From NCBI GenBank assembly GCA_026391195.1, contig JAPLEI010000161.1, positions 1 through 55,059 of the forward strand: a DNA stretch of 55,059 nt. Direction: 5' to 3'. Shown piece by piece: positions 42,125-51,569 of the stretch. The translations under genes and the position numbers were made by a program. The DNA comes from Bacteroidota bacterium (GTDB taxonomy: Bacteria > Bacteroidota > Bacteroidia > Chitinophagales > Chitinophagaceae). The stretch's first letter is position 1. Each line of letters opens with the position of its first letter. The notes under the pieces were generated by a model. The model saw only the letters and a program-made list of their open reading frames with translations. It did not search any database and was not told where the DNA came from.

Positions 42125-43084
42125 TTAAAATTTTAACCAATGTGCCTGTAATTTACCCTCACTCCATTCTAAAGCGGGGGCAGGTATCTTAACCGAATTT
42201 ACCACCAGTAACACATTTTTCAGCCATTTCTTACGGGTAGGGATAGTCGTTAGGTCTACATCTATTGATAGAAATCCCTTTCTTACCCTTGCAATATCCA
42301 TCCGGTTAAAAATAATATTTCCGTTGGCATCTTTTTGTTGGTTTTCTGTACCTCCCAGCATGCCCCCTGTACCATATCCAAGTGACAAGTTAAGCCATTT
42401 GGGTAACCCACTTTTCGGGAAAAAGGAAGCCAGATTAAAACAAGCCCAATAGGTTTGGCCATTATAATCTTTCAACATTTTTTCCATGGAGCGGCTACCA
42501 AATAATGCATCGGCCCTACCCTGCAAGCCAGCTGGAGCATAGTTTATCGGTTGATAGGAAAATTTTATGGTAATCCGCTGTTGCTTCCAACCCCATTCCT
42601 GGCCCAGCAGTAAGCCTGCACCCAGCACATTCGCCAGCATATCCCCACCACTAAATCCCCATTCGCTGGAAAAACCATCGAGCACTTCAATAGACGAAAC
42701 AAAAGCCAGACTGCTAATAGCTCCCGCCAAAGCTGCTTGTCGGGGTTGCATGCCGGTCGACTTCCACAATGCCCGGCTCCAGTTAGCGGCTGTATAAGCA
42801 GTAAAAAAATGCCCGGCTTTATCCATTTGCAGCCATTCGGCATTGTCGTTAAAAAAATGGAATGATTCCGATGGATATTGCTGATACCAGTATTTAGATA
42901 AAATTACCACACCGGTAGTAATGCCCGCTGCCATTCCGGCTGCCACCCACCGCTGTTTATGTATATTTAGTGCACCCGTATCGATGGGAGTTTGCGCTTG
43001 CACCAATAATGGCATAAAGGATATCAGTAATAAATATTTCACGCATTCAAACTTACACTTTAATTGCCTTGCGGTTGATTCCAT
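42125..43084 (-). CDS. DUF2279 (YfiM-like) periplasmic or membrane-associated protein
   Basis: 319 residues from the ATG at 43084; the longer frame to 43231 overlaps the divergent mutase gene and is not credible. A hydrophobic export segment (KYLLLISFMPLLVQAQ) is followed by the DUF2279 core: WLQMDKAGHFFTAYTAANWSRALWKSTG, AGAISSLAFVSSIEVLDGFSSEWGFSGGDMLANVLGAGLLLGQEW. The conserved D-K-x-x-H and E-x-x-D-G patterns are recognisable. Function unknown; similar proteins sit in the envelope of many Bacteroidota. Confidence 0.85.
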   Translation of the reverse strand: MESTARQLKCKFECVKYLLLISFMPLLVQAQTPIDTGALNIHKQRWVAAGMAAGITTGVVILSKYWYQQYPSESFHFFNDNAEWLQMDKAGHFFTAYTAANWSRALWKSTGMQPRQAALAGAISSLAFVSSIEVLDGFSSEWGFSGGDMLANVLGAGLLLGQEWGWKQQRITIKFSYQPINYAPAGLQGRADALFGSRSMEKMLKDYNGQTYWACFNLASFFPKSGLPKWLNLSLGYGTGGMLGGTENQQKDANGNIIFNRMDIARVRKGFLSIDVDLTTIPTRKKWLKNVLLVVNSVKIPAPALEWSEGKLQAHWLKF

Positions 43085-43144
43085 GGAAAAGAATAGAGAA
43101 ATATTGTTAATTTGGCATTCTATACTCACCAATCTTGTAACACC

Positions 43145-44872
43145 ATGAACAGTGCAATTGAAGAGAAAATCAACAGCTGGCTCCAAGGGCCCTACGATGA
43201 AGCAACCAAAGTAACCATTCGGGAAATGCAAGTTACTCAGCCCGATGAATTAGCCGATAGCTTTTACCGAAATCTTGAATTTGGAACCGGAGGGCTTCGC
43301 GGAATTATGGGAGTAGGTAGCAACCGGATTAATAAATATACCATCGGCATGGCTACCCAGGGGTTTTCTAATTATCTGAAAAAAACCTACGGCGACGCTT
43401 CCGTTTCTGTAGCAATTGCCCATGACAGTCGCAATAACAGCCGATTTTTTGCCGAAACTACCGCCCATGTTTTTGCAGCTAATGGAATCCAGGTTTACTT
43501 GTTCGAATCGCTGCGACCTACGCCTGAATTGAGTTTCGCCATTCGTCAATTGCATTGTAAAGCTGGCGTTGTGTGTACTGCCTCCCACAATCCAAAAGAA
43601 TACAATGGGTATAAAGCCTATTGGAACGATGGTGGACAACTAGTTCCTCCGCACGATGTTAATGTGATCAATGAAGTGGAAGCGATTCAAAGCATTTCGG
43701 AAGTGAAGTTTTCGGGAGGAGAGCATCTGATTCAGCTGATTGGTAAAGAAATGGACGAAGCATACTTGCAAATGGTAAAAAGTTTGAGCGTTTATCCCGA
43801 AGTAATTCAACAGCAGTCAGATTTGAAAATTGTATATACCCCCATTCATGGAACTGGTATAAAATTGGTGCCCGATGTGTTGAAATTATATGGATTTAAC
43901 CAGGTTACCATTGTAGAAGAACAAGCGACTCCCGATGGAAATTTTCCTACCGTACACTATCCCAATCCCGAAGAAAGCGAAACCATGCAAATGGGCTTGG
44001 AGAAAGCAAAAGAAATGGATGCCGATATATTATTGGGTACTGATCCGGATGCAGATCGGGTGGGTATTGGTGTGAAAGACAATCACGGCAACTGGATATT
44101 GATGAACGGAAATCAAACAGCCGTGCTGGCATTTAGTTATTTGATGGAAGCCCGCAAAGCTAAAGGCATTGCCACTCCAGATGATATGGTGATTACTACC
44201 ATTGTAACCACCGAAATGATTAACCGGGTTGCAGAAAAAAATGGAGTAGACTGCTTGAATGTTCTTACCGGATTTAAATGGATTGCAGAAAAAATTAAAG
44301 AACTGGAAGGGAAAAAGAATTATGTAATTGGTGGAGAAGAAAGTTTTGGCCTGATGATCGGAAGTTTGATACGCGATAAAGATGCCGTAAGTGCGGTGGC
44401 TTTATTGTGTGAAATGGCTGCCTACGAAAAAAGTAAAGGAAAAACTTTATTCGAAAAATTAATCGAACTCTACATTCAATACGGCTTTTTTTACGAGAGC
44501 CTGATCAGCATTACCAAAAAAGGAATGAATGGACAAAAAGAGATTGCCGATATGATGGAAACCTATCGTCTGCAACCTCCAGCCTTATTGGCCGGCTCTT
44601 CGGTGGTAACCTTACTCGATTATCAGCTGCAACAAGCTACCGATTTGGTAACGGGTGAAAAAACTTCCATTCAGTTACCGAAAAGTAATGTATTGCAATT
44701 TATCACTGCCGATGGATCAAAAATTTCTGCCCGTCCATCGGGTACGGAGCCAAAGATTAAATTTTATTTTAGTGTGCAGGCACTTCTTTCCAATAAAGAG
44801 GATTTTGAAAGGGTGCAAGTGCAATTGAAAGATAAAATCAGTCGGATTATCAGTGATATGAAACTCAACTGA
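43145..44872 (+). CDS. Phosphohexomutase (phosphoglucomutase/phosphomannomutase family)
   Basis: 575 residues from ATG 43145 (MNSAIEEKINSWLQGPYDE). Interconverts hexose 1- and 6-phosphates. Active-site phosphoserine Ser147 in CTASHNPKEYNGYK; Mg-binding Asp300, Asp302 and Asp304 in GTDPDADRVG; sugar-binding GGEESFGLMIGS; phosphate-binding SARPSGTEPKIKFY near the end. The GTGGLRGIMGVGSNRIN opening is typical of the long PGM/PMM form of Bacteroidota and Firmicutes. Single gene. Confidence 0.95.
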   Translation: MNSAIEEKINSWLQGPYDEATKVTIREMQVTQPDELADSFYRNLEFGTGGLRGIMGVGSNRINKYTIGMATQGFSNYLKKTYGDASVSVAIAHDSRNNSRFFAETTAHVFAANGIQVYLFESLRPTPELSFAIRQLHCKAGVVCTASHNPKEYNGYKAYWNDGGQLVPPHDVNVINEVEAIQSISEVKFSGGEHLIQLIGKEMDEAYLQMVKSLSVYPEVIQQQSDLKIVYTPIHGTGIKLVPDVLKLYGFNQVTIVEEQATPDGNFPTVHYPNPEESETMQMGLEKAKEMDADILLGTDPDADRVGIGVKDNHGNWILMNGNQTAVLAFSYLMEARKAKGIATPDDMVITTIVTTEMINRVAEKNGVDCLNVLTGFKWIAEKIKELEGKKNYVIGGEESFGLMIGSLIRDKDAVSAVALLCEMAAYEKSKGKTLFEKLIELYIQYGFFYESLISITKKGMNGQKEIADMMETYRLQPPALLAGSSVVTLLDYQLQQATDLVTGEKTSIQLPKSNVLQFITADGSKISARPSGTEPKIKFYFSVQALLSNKEDFERVQVQLKDKISRIISDMKLN

Positions 44873-44964
44873 TGCCAGGTCATTTGCCTTTATGCTTTGA
44901 GTAATAAATAGTCAGATAATTTTCTCTGCAAAAGCCAATTTCTCTTACCTATCTTCGCAAGGTT

Positions 44965-45624
44965 ATGAGTGTGTATAAAGATAGTCACATGCACCAGGGA
45001 CTTAGAAAGCAACTGGTGAATCAATTGAGTGAAAAAGGAATCACCGACGAAAAAGTGCTGCAGGCAATTTTAGCAGTACCCCGGCACTATTTTTTTGATT
45101 CAGCATTTGAGCGGATTGCTTATGAAGATCGGGCTTTTCCGATTGCTGCCGGGCAAACCATTTCTCAACCTTACACCGTTGCTTATCAAACCCAACTATT
45201 GCAGGTAACCAAAAGCTGTAAGGTATTAGAAATAGGCACCGGTAGCGGATATCAGTGTACCATTTTGGCAGAAATGGGGGCCAGAGTTTTTACTATCGAG
45301 CGGCAGAAAATATTATTCGATCAATTGCAACAATCCTATCCTTTTAAAAAGCAATATCCGGGTAGTAAGTTTTTTTATGGGGATGGGTTTGAGGGATTGC
45401 CCACTTTTGCTCCTTTCGATCGGGTAATTATAACAGCTGCTGCTCCTTTTACACCCCCAAAATTAATTGACCAAATGAGGCCCGGCGCCATAATGGTGAT
45501 ACCCAGAGATGAAGGCGAAAGTCAACGCATGTTGCGAATTACCAAGCAAGCTGATGGCTCAGTTACGGAGGAATCTTTCGACCTTTTTTCTTTTGTTCCC
45601 ATGCTTACCGGAAAAAACCGATAA
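44965..45624 (+). CDS. pcm: Protein-L-isoaspartate O-methyltransferase (Pcm)
   Basis: 219 residues. Methylates isoaspartyl residues in damaged proteins for repair, using SAM. Motifs: AIGxx-type AILAVPRHYFF, YEDRAFPIAAGQTISQPYTVAYQTQLL (substrate and cap region), VLEIGTGSGYQCTILAEMG (SAM motif I), VFTIERQ, GDGFEGLPTFAPFDRVIITAAAPF, and MVIPRDEG. Followed by a strong terminator. Confidence 0.95.
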   Translation: MSVYKDSHMHQGLRKQLVNQLSEKGITDEKVLQAILAVPRHYFFDSAFERIAYEDRAFPIAAGQTISQPYTVAYQTQLLQVTKSCKVLEIGTGSGYQCTILAEMGARVFTIERQKILFDQLQQSYPFKKQYPGSKFFYGDGFEGLPTFAPFDRVIITAAAPFTPPKLIDQMRPGAIMVIPRDEGESQRMLRITKQADGSVTEESFDLFSFVPMLTGKNR

Positions 45625-45653
45625 CAAATTATCAAAACCAAAATACCACTAAT

Positions 45654-45690
45654 AAAAAACCGATAGCAAGTTAATGTTATCGGTTTTTTT
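45654..45690. terminator. Rho-independent terminator after pcm
   Basis: A-run, then accgata (45659-45665) pairing with tatcggt (45678-45684), extended inward by a G-U and a C-G pair, loop aagttaat, and T-run 45684-45690. Symmetrical enough to also serve the converging receptor gene. Confidence 0.85.
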
Positions 45691-45711
45691 ATTATGTAGT
45701 TTCTTACTGGT

Positions 45712-48372
45712 TTACTGATTCATCATATCCGTCATACCAGAACCCTGATCGGCTTTGGTATTTTTTCGTTTGAATAAAGACGCATCAAACTTTCCGAAGC
45801 GATAGCTGAAATTCAGCCGCAATACTTGCGGATCTCTTCTTCTTTCTGTGGTTTGAGTAAAGTAGGCACTTTCAGAATAAGATTGAGATAACTGGGTTCT
45901 GAAAATATCGTTCATACTTAAAGTAAGCGATCCGGTTTTACCGTTTTTCCAGGTCCAGTCTTTTCGAATGGCTAAATCAACACCATAGCGGGGAAGGTTA
46001 TATCCCTGAGAGGTTGACTGAGGTCCACCGCCCCACATCATACCGCCACCGCCCCCCATTCCGCCACCCCGGCCACCACCACTGCTGGGCGGGATAACAG
46101 ATTTCGCCTGATAGTCGCCACTCAACTGTACCGACCAGGTTTTGGATAATTTAAAGGTGTTGTTGATTTTTCCAAACCAGCTAACCAATGAATTGCTCAA
46201 CTCCTGACCCGGTACCGACGCATTGATAGTAGAATTGAAAATATTTACATTTAAGGTAAGGTCCCACCATTTATTCATGGGCATCTTATTTGTTAATTCT
46301 AGGCCATATGCAAAGCTGTAGTTGGCATTGATATACGTACTAAAATAAGCACTATCACCCGGTGTTAATGCATTTGCATCTCGGTAAACATATCGGGTAA
46401 TGAGGTCGGTAGTATGTTTAAAATAAAGGGATGCTAAAAAGTTCGAATTTTTCTTATAGGCATTGCTGTAGGAAATCTCAAATGAGTTGGTGAATTCCGG
46501 TTTCAATCCTGCATTTCCAATATTAATGTTTTGAGGATCCGAATAATCGGCAAATGGCATCAACTGAAAGAAGTTAGGACGATTGATTTTACGGGTATAG
46601 TTAAGCTGCAAATCCTGCTTGTCGTTAATTTTATAGGTAGAAAATACACTAGGAAATAAGCTGATCGGATAGCTTACTTTAAAACTCAATGAGTCAATGC
46701 CTTTTGAATTCAGCAAGGTTCCCAGGTAGTTTGAGCTTTCGGCCCGTAACCCCAATAAATAACTCCAGTTACCTGCTTTAAAACTAAACGTTGTATAAGC
46801 TGCCCATACTTCATCGTGAAATTTATACCGACTGCTGATGGAAGGAACTAAATCATATTTGCCAGTAGCATAATTATACCGATACTGATCGTTAATGCTG
46901 CTGTTATCCCGAATAGCAGCCCTAAAGCCTGCTTCCAACTTTTTATCATCAGTAATGGGATTTTCGTAGTCGGTTTGAAAAGTATAATTCTGGTTGTCGC
47001 CGCTCGAATTATTCAACTGCAATAAAGGATTGCCTTTGGCAGCCCCTGCCGGCGTATACGTTTGCGTTTTTATATTGCTAGATCCACCACTGTTGCTGGA
47101 ATTGTAGTTGAAGTCGGCAGATATATTATGACCGCTCTTTTCAAAATTGTGCTTAAAGCTAAGTTGACTTCCTACATTTTCAAAAGTACGATTGCTGGTA
47201 TTGTCTATTTTGTTATAGGCTGTTAAAAATCCTTTTACAATGGAATCTACCTGCTGGGTCTGTTCTGTTTCAAACTTACCACGGTTGTAGTTGGCAGTGA
47301 GGGTAAGGGTATTCCGGTTGTCTAAAAAATAATCTAAACTTCCTCTGAAAAACTTGAATTCACCCAGATTTTCACTGTGCGTTGTATTGTTAACCGTACT
47401 GGGAATGGTTAATAAATTATCCCGGTTGGTTTTGCCGTCTGAAATGGATTTAAATTGATTAAAGTTGCCGCTTAATCCCAAGTTCAATTTATTCTGGCGG
47501 ATATTAATATCTCCCCCCAAATTGATTCTGCCTCTGGAGTCAACGCCTGCTCTTAAACCACCGTTGTAACCAATCTTTTTATTTTTCTTTAAAACGATGT
47601 TCAAAATACCCGCCGTTCCGCCGGATGCGTCAAATTTGGCAGATGGGTTGGTAATCAACTCTACTTTATCAATTATGTCGGCAGGAATTTGGTCAAGGGT
47701 AAGGGTTGTGGGTCTCCCATCAATAAACAGGGTAGGGGCTGCATTGCGCAACGTAACATTACCGTCGATATCAACATTCAGCGAAGGGATATTTTTCATT
47801 ACCTCTGCGGCAGTTTGGCCGGTGCTGGTAAGGTTTTTATCAACCGTAAAAATTTTACGGTCTATGCCCAGTTCCAGTAAGGGTTTAGTGGTAGATGTTA
47901 CCGTTACGGCTGCGAGGGTGGTAGAGTCTTCGGTTAATTTAATATTTCCAAGATCTTTATCAACCATACCCATCATTTGCTGAAAATTTCCGCCAGCAGC
48001 AGGCATTTTAACGCCGAAACTTACCGTCATAGTCAACGGCTTGTATCCCAATGTGCTCACTTTCATCTGAAAATTGCCAAAAATGGGGAGGTTTTCAAAA
48101 CTAAAGTCCCCTATTGATTTAGTAATCAGCGTATTATATATTACTTGCTTCATTTTTTTGGTAACGGTATCAAATTTGTTACCAATCAGTTGTACACTAG
48201 CCCCATCTATTCCTTTAGCTGTTTTTCCATCCACAATTTTGCCATAGAAATGCCCAATATTCATGTTTTGCGACCCCATTCCGGCACCAGCTGGTCTACC
48301 TGCACCTGGGTATTGGGCCTTCGAAAACAACATAAATACGGTTAAAAAAACTAACAAAACTGCTTTTTTCAT
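45712..48372 (-). CDS. TonB-receptor-like outer membrane beta-barrel protein with Gly/Met-rich loop
   Basis: 886 residues: signal peptide (MKKAVLLVFLTVFMLFSKAQ), a short Gly-rich stretch (PGAGRPAGAGMGSQNMN), a carboxypeptidase-regulatory-like domain (about 40-135), a plug-like domain (about 150-260; TGQTAAEVMKNIPSLNVDIDGNVTL, GTAGILNIVLKKNKK), then a barrel. Residues about 761-784 form an extended Gly-rich insertion (PPSSGGGRGGGMGGGGGMMW) between barrel strands, probably an extracellular loop. Paralogue of 25730-28186. No SusD partner. A palindrome 33 bp upstream of the ATG may be an operator. Confidence 0.9.
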   Translation of the reverse strand: MKKAVLLVFLTVFMLFSKAQYPGAGRPAGAGMGSQNMNIGHFYGKIVDGKTAKGIDGASVQLIGNKFDTVTKKMKQVIYNTLITKSIGDFSFENLPIFGNFQMKVSTLGYKPLTMTVSFGVKMPAAGGNFQQMMGMVDKDLGNIKLTEDSTTLAAVTVTSTTKPLLELGIDRKIFTVDKNLTSTGQTAAEVMKNIPSLNVDIDGNVTLRNAAPTLFIDGRPTTLTLDQIPADIIDKVELITNPSAKFDASGGTAGILNIVLKKNKKIGYNGGLRAGVDSRGRINLGGDINIRQNKLNLGLSGNFNQFKSISDGKTNRDNLLTIPSTVNNTTHSENLGEFKFFRGSLDYFLDNRNTLTLTANYNRGKFETEQTQQVDSIVKGFLTAYNKIDNTSNRTFENVGSQLSFKHNFEKSGHNISADFNYNSSNSGGSSNIKTQTYTPAGAAKGNPLLQLNNSSGDNQNYTFQTDYENPITDDKKLEAGFRAAIRDNSSINDQYRYNYATGKYDLVPSISSRYKFHDEVWAAYTTFSFKAGNWSYLLGLRAESSNYLGTLLNSKGIDSLSFKVSYPISLFPSVFSTYKINDKQDLQLNYTRKINRPNFFQLMPFADYSDPQNINIGNAGLKPEFTNSFEISYSNAYKKNSNFLASLYFKHTTDLITRYVYRDANALTPGDSAYFSTYINANYSFAYGLELTNKMPMNKWWDLTLNVNIFNSTINASVPGQELSNSLVSWFGKINNTFKLSKTWSVQLSGDYQAKSVIPPSSGGGRGGGMGGGGGMMWGGGPQSTSQGYNLPRYGVDLAIRKDWTWKNGKTGSLTLSMNDIFRTQLSQSYSESAYFTQTTERRRDPQVLRLNFSYRFGKFDASLFKRKNTKADQGSGMTDMMNQ

Positions 48373-48404
48373 AAAAAATCATTCATTGAATTACAAAGTT
48401 CACT

Positions 48405-48422
48405 CCATTTAAGAGTAAATGG
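48405..48422. promoter_or_regulatory. Palindrome upstream of the outer membrane receptor, possible operator
   Basis: ccattta-agag-taaatgg, a perfect 7-bp inverted repeat with a 4-base centre, 33 bp before the receptor ATG (48372). Additional ccat/atgg half-sites follow at about 48427 and 48433, giving a closely spaced series of similar half-sites. Confidence 0.35.
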
Positions 48423-48508
48423 TTTATCCATTATATGGGCGGTAATATGACAAATTTGAATGGATAAAGTTGTAAAAACGGGGATAATCTGGCAGATATT
48501 GTCGGTGA

Positions 48509-49111
48509 CTATTGCAAATAGGTAATCAAAACCTGCAACAATCCGATAGCAAAACCCAAAACTCCCCCGATAATTTCCACAAACCGAAATTCTTTTTGCA
48601 TAATGCTCATAAGAATCTGTTCCATCTTATCAGATGAAAATCCAGCTACTTTTTCGGTAACGATGGCTTCCAGGTTCAATTGGTCTTGCAACGTGTGCAT
48701 ATAAGAATGCATAATTTCTGGAAACAGCTCTTGCAGTTTTACAAGAAAAACCGATTTTAATTCCCGAATCGTGCTGTCGCCGATAAACATGCTGATAATA
48801 GGCATTTGTTCAGGCAATTGCTTGCGTAAAAAATCGTCGATATGGGTATCCACCAGAGGCATTACCGATTGCAGGTTAGCTGGGTCAGTAATTTTTGAAG
48901 CGATATCTGAATAGGAGAGCAGTTCATCCGAAACCAGTTTACCCAGCTTTTCGGCAAATTGATGTTGTCTTTTGGGGAAAATTCCCTGAAGGGTAATGCC
49001 AAGAATTTTGCGTGGTTCACGGGGATGGAAAAGCATTTTGATGGCAATCCAATTCGTAAACCAACCAATGAAAGCAGAGATAAGTGGGATAAGGAACCAG
49101 CCAATGTGCAT
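48509..49111 (-). CDS. DUF445 family membrane protein
   Basis: 200 residues. Opens with HIGWFLIPLISAFIGWFTNWIAIKMLFHPREPRKILGITLQGIFPKRQ, the DUF445 signature (membrane segment then N-W-I-A-I-K-M-L-F-x-P), and ends with a second membrane segment (GGVLGFAIGLLQVLITYL). The middle is helical and soluble. Shorter than the 400-residue YheB-type members and typical of the small Bacteroidota form. Function unknown; likely an inner-membrane protein. Confidence 0.85.
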   Translation of the reverse strand: MHIGWFLIPLISAFIGWFTNWIAIKMLFHPREPRKILGITLQGIFPKRQHQFAEKLGKLVSDELLSYSDIASKITDPANLQSVMPLVDTHIDDFLRKQLPEQMPIISMFIGDSTIRELKSVFLVKLQELFPEIMHSYMHTLQDQLNLEAIVTEKVAGFSSDKMEQILMSIMQKEFRFVEIIGGVLGFAIGLLQVLITYLQ

Positions 49112-49123
49112 ACAAAAAAATTT

Positions 49124-49156
49124 AAAAAAAACCTACAAGCAGGGCCTGTAGGTTTT
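49124..49156 (-). terminator. Terminator of the tRNA-His gene
   Basis: Perfect 10-bp stem, aaaacctaca (49128-49137) with tgtaggtttt (49147-49156); on the minus strand the stem is followed by a run of T (complement of 49124-49131). It begins 4 bases after the mature 3' end of the tRNA. Confidence 0.85.
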
Positions 49157-49160
49157 AGTG

Positions 49161-49235
49161 GGAGAACGAGGGGTCTCGAACCCCCGGCCTTCAGTGCCAC
49201 AAACTGACGCTCTAACCAACTGAGCTACGCCCTCC
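49161..49235 (-). tRNA. tRNA-His (anticodon GTG)
   Basis: The minus strand folds as a complete cloverleaf: acceptor GAGGGCG pairing with CGTTCTC (two G-U pairs), D-arm with AGCTCAGTTGGTTAGAGC, anticodon stem TCAGT/ACTGA around loop TTGTGGC giving anticodon GTG, and T-arm GGGGG-TTCGAGA-CCCCT. The extra 5' G (position -1, at 49235) faces C73, the identity feature of tRNA-His. The CCA end is not fully encoded. It has its own terminator. Confidence 0.95.
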
Positions 49236-49363
49236 ATGTGTGGTTTGCAAAAATACAAAAAAAACACCGGTTTTGCCAAGCATTTTAGCATCTTTTTGAT
49301 CCGGACTGCATCAAAACCTTTGTTAATTGGTAACAATGGCTGCCGACAAATAAAAAATTAGGT

Positions 49364-49371
49364 TATTTTTG
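49364..49371 (+). promoter_or_regulatory. Possible -7 promoter element of the tail-specific protease gene
   Basis: TATTTTTG matches TAnnTTTG and lies 9 bp before the ATG at 49381; no good TTTG is seen 19-21 bp upstream. If used, the mRNA would have a 5' leader of about 5 bases. Confidence 0.35.
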
Positions 49372-49380
49372 GAACCTACC

Positions 49381-51543
49381 ATGAAAAAAATAATTGAGTT
49401 TATGAAGAGAAGTAAAGGTTGGTTATTGTTGGCATTGATTGGTTTTGGTGCTTTATTTTTTGCCTTTCGTAATTCCTCGATAGGTCGTTCAACTTCTTCA
49501 AATCCCCGTCAGCAATTGCTTACAGAACTGGGTAAGGTATTAGAAGATTTGCATTATACCCCCAAGGTAATTGATGACCAGTTTTCGAAAATGATGTTCT
49601 CCCGTTACCTCGATCAGATGGATGGCGACAAAACGTTGTTTCTTCAAAAAGATATCGATTCGCTGAAAATTTTTGAAACTTCTCTGGATAATGAAATTCA
49701 TGGGTCAGCGATTGCTTTTGTGCCGGCGGTAAGTTCTTTATACGACCGTAGAATGGCAGAAGCAACTATCATTTATAAAGAGTTACTGAAGAATCCCTTT
49801 AGTTTTTCTTCCAATGAAACGGCAGAATTGGATGGTGAAAAATTGGCTTGGGCCAAGAATGAGGAGGAAAGAAAAGACAGATGGCGCAAGAAGCTGAGCT
49901 ATTTTATTTTAGAAAGATTTTACGATCTGCAGGAGCAGCGCGAAAAGAATAAAGATCAAAAAGATTTTGTAGTACTCGCCGATAGTGCACTGGAAAGAAA
50001 AGCACGCGAACAAGTGCTAAAAGTAATGAATGATAATTTTGCCCGTATCAAGAGTACTTTTAATGAGGAGGTTCGTTTTAGCACTTATTTGAATACGATT
50101 ACTAATTTAATGGACCCGCATTCGGATTATTTTGCGCCCGTTGAAAAAAGAGCATTTGACGAGAGAATGAGCAGTGAATTTTTTGGAATCGGAGCTCAAC
50201 TTACCAAAGATGATTATGGTATTAAAATTGCCAGTATCATTACCGGAGGGGCTGCTTATAAATCTGGACAGATTGTAGTGAACGACATTATCATTAAGGT
50301 TGCACAGGGCAGTGGAGAACCGGTAGATGTTTCTGCCTATGCTACGGAAGATGCAGTAAAACTGATTCGAGGAAATAAGGGCACCGAAGTGCGCCTTACT
50401 TTGAAAAAAGAAGATGGAACTATTAAAGTAGTAGCGCTTATTCGTGAAAAGGTAGAACTAGATCAGGGACTGGCTCGCAGTGCGGTAATTCTGCAGGGCA
50501 CTAAAAAAATAGGCTACATTTTATTGCCAGATTTTTACTCAAACTTTGAAGATGCAAATGGGCATCATTGCGCCGAAGATGTTGCAGAAGAGCTGAAAAA
50601 ATTGAAAGCAGAAAAAGTTGATGGAATTGTAATGGATATTAGAAATAACGGGGGCGGTTCTTTATATGAAGTGGTTAAAATGGTAGGGTTGTTTATTAAA
50701 TCAGGGCCCATTGTTCAGGTGAAAGACCGCTCGGGCAATGTAGATCAGATGACTTGGCGAGATAATGATGAATCTATATTATATGATGGTCCGATCGCAG
50801 TGTTGGTAAATGAATTTAGTGCCAGTGCAAGTGAAATTTTTGCAGGGGCCATTCAGGATTATAACCGGGGTATCATTATCGGAAGTTCTTCCACTTTTGG
50901 GAAAGGTACCGTACAGCGTCAGATTCCCTTTGGTAGCCGAAACGATTTTTCTACCAGTAGAACCGATATGGGCGCCATGACGCTCACCTTCCAAAAATTT
51001 TATCGGGTAAATGGGGGTTCTACTCAACTGAAAGGTATTGTGCCGGATATTATTATACCCGACAAATATGAATACTATAAAGTTAGAGAAAAGGATATGC
51101 CCGAAGCACTTGCCTGGGATGAAATACAAAAAGCAACTTTTTTAGAATGGCAGCCAAAAGAAATCATTGCCAATATTGCTGCAAAAGAAAATGCACAGAT
51201 TCAGGCCAATGCGAATTTAAACCTGCTGAAAAATAACCTGATCTGGTTATCGAAAAACGTAGAACAACCGATACCCCTTCAATTGGATACTTATCGGCAA
51301 AAGCAAAAGCAAATGCAAACTACCGATAGTCAAAATAGTACTTTGCTGATTAGTCCCACAGAAATGGAAATTAATTATCTGGCTATTGAAAAGGATAAAT
51401 TTCTAAATCAACCTGATAAATCAAAGGCTGATTTTTATGCTTACTGGATTAAGTCGCTGCGTAAGGATATGCATATTGAAGAAGGCGTTCGCGTGGTTGA
51501 GCAATTAGCGGCCGCTCAAAAAACTGGCTTTGTAAAAAAATAA
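49381..51543 (+). CDS. Carboxy-terminal processing (tail-specific) protease, S41A family
   Basis: 720 residues from the ATG at 49381. N-terminal membrane anchor or signal (GWLLLALIGFGALFFAF), a helical N-domain (about 40-220), PDZ domain (about 235-335; SSEFFGIGAQLTKDDYGIKIASIITGGAAYKSGQI), and S41 protease domain. Catalytic Ser482 in NEFSASASEIFAGAIQDY and Lys508 in STFGKGTVQ align with Ser452 and Lys477 of E. coli Prc. Processes or degrades periplasmic proteins from their C-termini. The UpxY-like gene follows after 26 bp. Confidence 0.94.
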   Translation: MKKIIEFMKRSKGWLLLALIGFGALFFAFRNSSIGRSTSSNPRQQLLTELGKVLEDLHYTPKVIDDQFSKMMFSRYLDQMDGDKTLFLQKDIDSLKIFETSLDNEIHGSAIAFVPAVSSLYDRRMAEATIIYKELLKNPFSFSSNETAELDGEKLAWAKNEEERKDRWRKKLSYFILERFYDLQEQREKNKDQKDFVVLADSALERKAREQVLKVMNDNFARIKSTFNEEVRFSTYLNTITNLMDPHSDYFAPVEKRAFDERMSSEFFGIGAQLTKDDYGIKIASIITGGAAYKSGQIVVNDIIIKVAQGSGEPVDVSAYATEDAVKLIRGNKGTEVRLTLKKEDGTIKVVALIREKVELDQGLARSAVILQGTKKIGYILLPDFYSNFEDANGHHCAEDVAEELKKLKAEKVDGIVMDIRNNGGGSLYEVVKMVGLFIKSGPIVQVKDRSGNVDQMTWRDNDESILYDGPIAVLVNEFSASASEIFAGAIQDYNRGIIIGSSSTFGKGTVQRQIPFGSRNDFSTSRTDMGAMTLTFQKFYRVNGGSTQLKGIVPDIIIPDKYEYYKVREKDMPEALAWDEIQKATFLEWQPKEIIANIAAKENAQIQANANLNLLKNNLIWLSKNVEQPIPLQLDTYRQKQKQMQTTDSQNSTLLISPTEMEINYLAIEKDKFLNQPDKSKADFYAYWIKSLRKDMHIEEGVRVVEQLAAAQKTGFVKK

Positions 51544-51569
51544 TCGCCCGACCGTAATTTTTCTTACCC

